From: Anaerolineales bacterium
GTDB lineage: Bacteria > Chloroflexota > Anaerolineae > 4572-78 > J111
Direction: 5' to 3'
DNA length: 64,000 nucleotides
Assembly: GCA_015075405.1 (NCBI GenBank)
Contig: JABTUK010000001.1
Coordinates: forward strand, 1,674,001-1,738,000
Within the stretch, counting starts at the first letter, position 1; every line of letters begins with the position of its first letter. The notes below the pieces were generated by a model that made no database searches, had not been told where the DNA came from, and saw nothing but the letters and a program-made list of their open reading frames with translations. The position numbers and the translations under genes are program-made. Below, in pieces: positions 59,655-64,000 of this stretch.

Positions 59655-62639
59655 ATGTTAAGAAAAATCTTGTTAAACTTAAAAGCCAGACATCTAAAGG
59701 CGCTCAACGAACAAAAGGGGCAAAGTATTATCATCTTTACCTTTGCCTTTATCGGCTTGATTGCCATGCTGGGTCTGGCCCTGGATTTGGGCCTGGTTTA
59801 CATCGAACGGGTTAAGGTGGGCCGGACGACCGATGCCGGGGTGCTGGCCGGCGTCTCCGAACTTTCTAACAACAACGAGGAGGCCACCATTGACCGGGTG
59901 GTTGAGTACATCCGCCTGAACGGTTATGATGTCGGCGGCGACACCGAAATACTGGTCAGAGGCTGCCTGGCTACCCCGCCCGTAGGCTACACCAATCCGG
60001 GCAACTATTATGAAAAGGGCCTCTGGACGGCCACAACTCCTGTGACCGCCACCAACCTTATTACCGGCGCTACCTACATCCCGGCTGCAAGCTTCCCGCC
60101 CAAGGCCTCCTTTGTGATTGATACCGGGGCCTACCAGGTAAACCCCACCGGCTGCAATCCGGCCGGTGGCGGCTATGGGGGCAGCTCCCAGAAAGTTCGC
60201 GTTTCCGGGCGGGTTAATGTGCATATGAACTTTATGCAGTTCTTTGGTTTTGGCGATGTGCCGGTGGCCGATGAAGGTATTGCCGAAAATGTGACCACCC
60301 TCGATATCGTTATCGTCTTTGACATCTCTGGCTCGATGGAAGACCAGACCATTTGCCACGACTGCTGGGTGCGGACTACTTACCAAATCACCGGGACCCC
60401 TTACCCCGGTAACGGCTATTTCAACCCGCTCCCCTACGACCCGGCCCTGGCCGGCAAAACGCTCAACGATATGGTCCCCGCCTCCAAGCTGTGTACCGAG
60501 CCGCCCACGCCGTGGATCCGAAACAGCTACAAGTACCTGACAATGGAAGCCGAACTGTACTCGGCCTATTACGGCAACTGGACCTTTGACGCCCGCACCG
60601 GCGGCGTGGGCTTCTGGGCTCTCCAGCGCGGCTCTCGCGGCACAGTCTTTCCCGCCGGTTTTGAAGGCGCCGGCGGCGTAACCAATGATCAGAATGAAGA
60701 AGATTACAGCGGTTACTACCAGGGCAACCAGGCCGGCAATCCAGACTATCAATCCTCCAATGTTTGCTGGCCGGCCCAGCCAAGCCCGGCGGTTGACTGC
60801 ATTTTGGGCAGCAGCAACAATGACGACATCTGTAGCAGCGGCGATGGCGGGATTATCCGCGATTGCAGCGCCTATATTGCCACCCGCCCCTTCAACTCCT
60901 ATGGCCAGTCGCCCGGCGCTATCCCCAACCTGAACGGGGGCAGCTATAACCTGGACTGCTTCAAAGCCGGGGCCGGTCCTTTCGACCCCAACCTCAACCC
61001 GGTGCTGAGCCAGCGCTGCTGGACCAATGACCGCGTGCCCGGCAGTAACCCCTTTTTCGCTCAGACCGGCCCCGGACCGGGCAATGTGCCCTGGGTAGAG
61101 TATGATTTCACTCCCACCTGGACTGAGCCTAATACTTATATCTGGATTCGGGCCATTGGTGGCAACAAGCAGTCCTTCACCTGGGCCGGAGAAAGCCCGG
61201 ATGACCTTGATTCCACCCCCAGTAATAATCTCTCGGCCTGGCGCAAGGTGGTTTTCTGGCAAATCAACAACGGCCAGGTCTTTGAACAAAATGATAACAA
61301 CAACTCCAGCGTGCTGTGGTATGACGCCGGCGGCGATTGGCGCGACAACCGGGCCCAGGCGGATAGCTGGCGATGGGTCAAGCTTGGCTCAACCCCAACC
61401 GTATCCGGCACTCAGTACACCCTGAAGCTCTACCAGGGCAGCTCCGGTTACAAGATAGATAAGATCATCTTTACTAACGATGCCAGCGGCAGCACCGGCA
61501 GCCCGCCGGAGGCCATGCGGCTACAGCGAAATTCCTCCAGCGTCGCTTCGAGCGACGGCCGCCTGGCGGTTGGCCCGCCGGCCAGCTATGGTTCGGCCAC
61601 CCGCGAAGCCTGTAACCTGTGCAATCCGATTTATGGCAACTCGGTCAGTTCGGCGGCTTGTAGCTGCTTGAAGAACAATGTCGAGGCCAGCCAGCGCTAT
61701 CTGCCATCTTATCCTGGCTACAACCCGGCCCTGGTGGGCAGCGGCGCGGGTTGCTACAATGATCCGCAGCTCAGCATAATGACCGGGACGCAAACCATTA
61801 CGGTTACACCGGCAGGGGTGCTGCCGGCCCAGACGCAGACGCGCATTGTGGTTAACGATCTCTTTTCCGGCAATCAGCCCTTGCGTAGCGCCCAGGAAGC
61901 GGTGAAGAATTTTGTCCTGGGCAACGGGGTAGAAGAGAAGTACCGGCTCAAGCCTGGTTTCGACCAGGTGGGCTTTGTCCCCTTTTCGCCCAACGCAATC
62001 ACCACAGCAGACAACCGGGCCAAGCTGGAATGTTTGCGCAGCACTGTGCCGACTCCTCTTGACCCGGCCATCTGCTACGCCAAGGTGCTGCGGGTGGTCG
62101 AGCGCCAGTGGCCTCGTTTCGGTACCAACATCAGCGAAGGTATGCGCGAAGGCCTGGAAGAGTTAGGTATCAGCGTCGGCAGCAATACGGTTTTGGCCAG
62201 CACCTGCACCACCACGGCCAACGATATGCACGCCTGCGATCGTGGCGGCGCAGCCAAGCGAGTCCTCATCCTGATGACCGACGGCTCACCCAATGCTTCG
62301 GTCAGCAGTTGCTCCTCGCAATCCGGCTACGCCGACTATTGGGATGGCCTGATTGGGAAGAATGATCCTGATTTTGACTGCGCCATGTGGTACGCGCAGC
62401 AGGCGGCCAAGAATGGGGTTGTTGTCTACACCATTGGCATCGGCGGTGGGGCGAATAGGGATTTCTTGTGGGCGATGGCCACCGGCGTAGACCCTCGCGG
62501 CGGCACCGGGAACGACGAGAAGGCCCAAACCATGTTCCCCGGCTCCGGGGGCAGATATTTCGGGGCGGCCAAACCTTCCGATCTGGACGGCATCTTCCGC
62601 CAGATTTTGACCAGTATCTCGGTCCGTATCGTCGGCTAA
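59655..62639 (+). CDS. TadG-like surface protein with a von Willebrand A domain split by a large insert
   Basis: 994 aa with GGAGG before the ATG. Residues 21-52 are the Tad-family N-terminal helix (KGQSIIIFTFAFIGLIAMLG). A vWA domain starts with the MIDAS DISGSM near 223. The rest of the domain (SAQEAVKNFVL, GFVPFS, TNISEGMREGLEEL with the MIDAS Thr, RVLILMTDGSPN with the MIDAS Asp) begins only near 750. The ~510 residues between hold Cys-rich and carbohydrate-binding-like beta segments (GDWRDNRAQADSWRWVKLG, YKIDKIIFTNDASG). A metal-dependent adhesin role is likely. C-terminus ends after FRQILTSISVRIV. Confidence 0.8.
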   Translation: MLRKILLNLKARHLKALNEQKGQSIIIFTFAFIGLIAMLGLALDLGLVYIERVKVGRTTDAGVLAGVSELSNNNEEATIDRVVEYIRLNGYDVGGDTEILVRGCLATPPVGYTNPGNYYEKGLWTATTPVTATNLITGATYIPAASFPPKASFVIDTGAYQVNPTGCNPAGGGYGGSSQKVRVSGRVNVHMNFMQFFGFGDVPVADEGIAENVTTLDIVIVFDISGSMEDQTICHDCWVRTTYQITGTPYPGNGYFNPLPYDPALAGKTLNDMVPASKLCTEPPTPWIRNSYKYLTMEAELYSAYYGNWTFDARTGGVGFWALQRGSRGTVFPAGFEGAGGVTNDQNEEDYSGYYQGNQAGNPDYQSSNVCWPAQPSPAVDCILGSSNNDDICSSGDGGIIRDCSAYIATRPFNSYGQSPGAIPNLNGGSYNLDCFKAGAGPFDPNLNPVLSQRCWTNDRVPGSNPFFAQTGPGPGNVPWVEYDFTPTWTEPNTYIWIRAIGGNKQSFTWAGESPDDLDSTPSNNLSAWRKVVFWQINNGQVFEQNDNNNSSVLWYDAGGDWRDNRAQADSWRWVKLGSTPTVSGTQYTLKLYQGSSGYKIDKIIFTNDASGSTGSPPEAMRLQRNSSSVASSDGRLAVGPPASYGSATREACNLCNPIYGNSVSSAACSCLKNNVEASQRYLPSYPGYNPALVGSGAGCYNDPQLSIMTGTQTITVTPAGVLPAQTQTRIVVNDLFSGNQPLRSAQEAVKNFVLGNGVEEKYRLKPGFDQVGFVPFSPNAITTADNRAKLECLRSTVPTPLDPAICYAKVLRVVERQWPRFGTNISEGMREGLEELGISVGSNTVLASTCTTTANDMHACDRGGAAKRVLILMTDGSPNASVSSCSSQSGYADYWDGLIGKNDPDFDCAMWYAQQAAKNGVVVYTIGIGGGANRDFLWAMATGVDPRGGTGNDEKAQTMFPGSGGRYFGAAKPSDLDGIFRQILTSISVRIVG

Positions 62640-62663
62640 ACGCGGAAGGCTGTAGCATAAAGT

Positions 62664-62872
62664 AAAGTGTCGGGGATTTCTCCCTACGGTCGAAATGACA
62701 TGGCTGAGCAGTTACCAGGCTCATGTCATTTCGAGACCGAAGATCGAGAAATCCCCAGGGCGCAACATGTAATAAAGTGTCGGGGAATTCTCCCTACGGT
62801 CGAACCCTATCCTGAGAACTTCCTGAGCTTGTCGAAGGGCTTGTCGAATAGATGACATGGCTGAGCAGTTAC
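62664..62872. repeat. Tandem palindromic repeats, second copy carrying a nested repeat
   Basis: Copy 1 (62664-62756) has GGGGATTTCTCCCTACGG-TCGAAATGAC facing GTCATTTCGAGACCG and GAGAAATCCCC. Copy 2 (62774-62872) repeats AAAGTGTCGGGGA, CTCCCTACGGTCGAA and ATGACATGGCTGAGCAGTTA. Between the last two, 47 bp are inserted (about 62805-62851) that contain CCTGAGCTTGTCGAAGGGC, another dispersed repeat. This fills most of the ~298-bp gap between the TadG-like gene and the next start; the rest is AT-rich. Confidence 0.85.
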
Positions 62873-62937
62873 ACATTAACTAAAAAAATTCGCGGCAAAA
62901 AATTTTGGGTTTGCTATTTTTGGGTTAGGAGATCGTC

Positions 62938-64000
62938 ATGAAAAAAATAACCTCCCTCCGTAAGTTAAGCCAATGTTTGGCCCCCGGCCAGAGCCTGGTC
63001 GAAACGGCCATTGTGGCCCCCATCTTGATTTTTATGATGATAGGCGTTTTCGAGGTCGGCTGGGCCTTACGCGGCTACCTGGTTTTGACCAACGTCAGCC
63101 GGGAAACCACGCGCTTTGCCGTCCGGCCCGGCTATCTCAACTATACCAACCGTCCGCCCACCACTACCACTACGGTAGAGCAGCAGCAGCAGTGGGTTTA
63201 CAATAATGTAGGCTATAAAGACGTGGTCGGCCAGATGTTCAATTCTATGGCTAATCAGTTAAACACAACCGGCACCCTCAGCCCGGCCCTGATTATTTCT
63301 CACCTGGTGATAGATACGGGCTATCCGTGCAAGGATATTCAAACCAACGATGATTGCGATGGCGATAATATAAAAGTGGGCAATGGCTCTAACAAAGAAA
63401 GCGCCATCGCCGACTGCGACGGCTTTGTGACCAATAATTACGGTGGTTTTACCTATGATGATACAATTTTGCATCCCGGTATCCAGGGCTATGAAAATTT
63501 TTATACCTACACCTATGATCCGGATCCCACCGACGCCATTACCTATACCTCGCGTTACAACACCGGCGGCGTCACCTATGCCGCGCTGGCCCGGCAACTG
63601 GCGGCCGAAAACAATAGATTCAACTGCGAGCTGTTGCGGCGCAGCACCACTGCCACCCCCTCGCCCAATTATGTCTTGATTACCGAATCCTTCTACCAAC
63701 AACCGCAACTGTTCGGTTTTCCCTTGATTTCCAACCCCTTTACCGACCCGGTGCCGATGTACGCCCATACGACCATGCGCATGGTCACCTCGCGCAGCGG
63801 CAACGACCTGGATAAAATCGGGCCGACCTGTGAAGCTTATCCCTTTATTGTTAAGAATACAAATCTTCCGGCGGTCGGGGCCAAGTTCGATATTTTGAAT
63901 GGGGCCAATGACTCCAGTGATTTTGGCTGGCTGGCCTGGAATCCGGATAAGTGGAATGACTCCGGTTATCTTGAAAATGAGTTGCAGTATCCCAGCATGG
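62938..64000 (+). CDS. TadE-like pseudopilin, large (runs off the right edge)
   Basis: At least 354 aa from ATG 62938, with AGGAGA upstream; the frame is open to the window end. After MKKITSLRKLSQCLAPGQ comes the TadE segment SLVETAIVAPILIFMMIGVF (Glu at about 22) with cleavage likely after Gly17 (APG or PGQ). The external part is polar and rich in Asn, Thr and Tyr, with DTGYPCKDIQTNDDCDGDN and MVTSRSGNDLDKIGPTC. It is the fourth Tad-type or Tad-associated surface protein in the operon and already larger than a typical TadE. Confidence 0.8.
   Translation, partial: MKKITSLRKLSQCLAPGQSLVETAIVAPILIFMMIGVFEVGWALRGYLVLTNVSRETTRFAVRPGYLNYTNRPPTTTTTVEQQQQWVYNNVGYKDVVGQMFNSMANQLNTTGTLSPALIISHLVIDTGYPCKDIQTNDDCDGDNIKVGNGSNKESAIADCDGFVTNNYGGFTYDDTILHPGIQGYENFYTYTYDPDPTDAITYTSRYNTGGVTYAALARQLAAENNRFNCELLRRSTTATPSPNYVLITESFYQQPQLFGFPLISNPFTDPVPMYAHTTMRMVTSRSGNDLDKIGPTCEAYPFIVKNTNLPAVGAKFDILNGANDSSDFGWLAWNPDKWNDSGYLENELQYPSM

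Noticed and set aside
59694..61289. 531-codon open frame on the minus strand opposite the TadG-like gene
   Set aside because: It is antisense to a gene with clear Tad and vWA motifs and a good ribosome site, has shadow-like Gly/Ala/Val composition, and no start signal of its own.
62641..62937. Small RNA or attachment site in the gap before the last gene
   Set aside because: The gap is explained by two palindromic repeat copies and a nested repeat; no tRNA-like sequence or integrase gene is nearby.

Overview
The window looks like chromosomal DNA of a Chloroflexota bacterium (Anaerolineae/Caldilineae type), probably environmental or metagenome-derived. This is inferred from gene content: MalT-like LuxR regulators, a PP2C-like protein fused to an NBR1-type Ig domain, tandem GT87/GT39 membrane glycosyltransferases, Tad-type pseudopilins, DUF4331 and Dyp peroxidase genes, Thr/Pro-rich stalk proteins and many short self-complementary repeats. 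No rRNA, tRNA or CRISPR array was recognised.

Layout. 1-3.7 kb: edge of a RecQ-like helicase, an SGNH/LysM secreted protein with a small membrane partner, and a membrane protein with a Thr/Pro stalk. 3.7-9.1 kb: an AT-rich island with a DUF3800 gene and a two-gene operon read here as a Hachiman-type anti-phage system (HamA-like PD-(D/E)xK nuclease plus HamB-like Ski2-type helicase). It abuts a truncated AlkZ-like gene, with an intact relative beside it. 9.4-13.7 kb: AlkZ-like protein, Bcr/CflA transporter, DinB protein, acyltransferase 3. 13.7-22.6 kb (minus strand): a secreted beta-propeller, then a redox cluster of ABM-like protein, Dyp peroxidase, DUF4331, TPR protein, SthA-like flavoprotein without its usual cysteine, and PNPOx-like protein. 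An 18-bp palindrome lies at the predicted start of its transcription. 22.8-29.3 kb (minus): MalT-like regulator, orphan beta-class DNA methyltransferase, GCS2 ligase, HAD hydrolase. 29.6-34.1 kb: an EAD-NB-ARC-repeat STAND protein and an RHH-HNH pair that may be toxin-antitoxin-like. 34.3-36.7 kb: degenerate PP2C. 36.8-49.7 kb: seven polytopic glycosyltransferase-type membrane proteins in tandem. 49.8-52.8 kb: kinase, NarL regulator, kinase, the first kinase lacking the usual phospho-acceptor His. 52.9-64 kb: a Tad-like operon of oversized pseudopilins behind a near-consensus promoter.

The most unusual feature is a set of about 26 locus-specific arrays with units of 6-8 bp, usually 7. Most have a tandem array followed by its own reverse complement. 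They lie between genes and also in frame inside coding sequences, where they encode low-complexity inserts in at least eight proteins. Functions are inferred from motifs read by eye; no database search was run.
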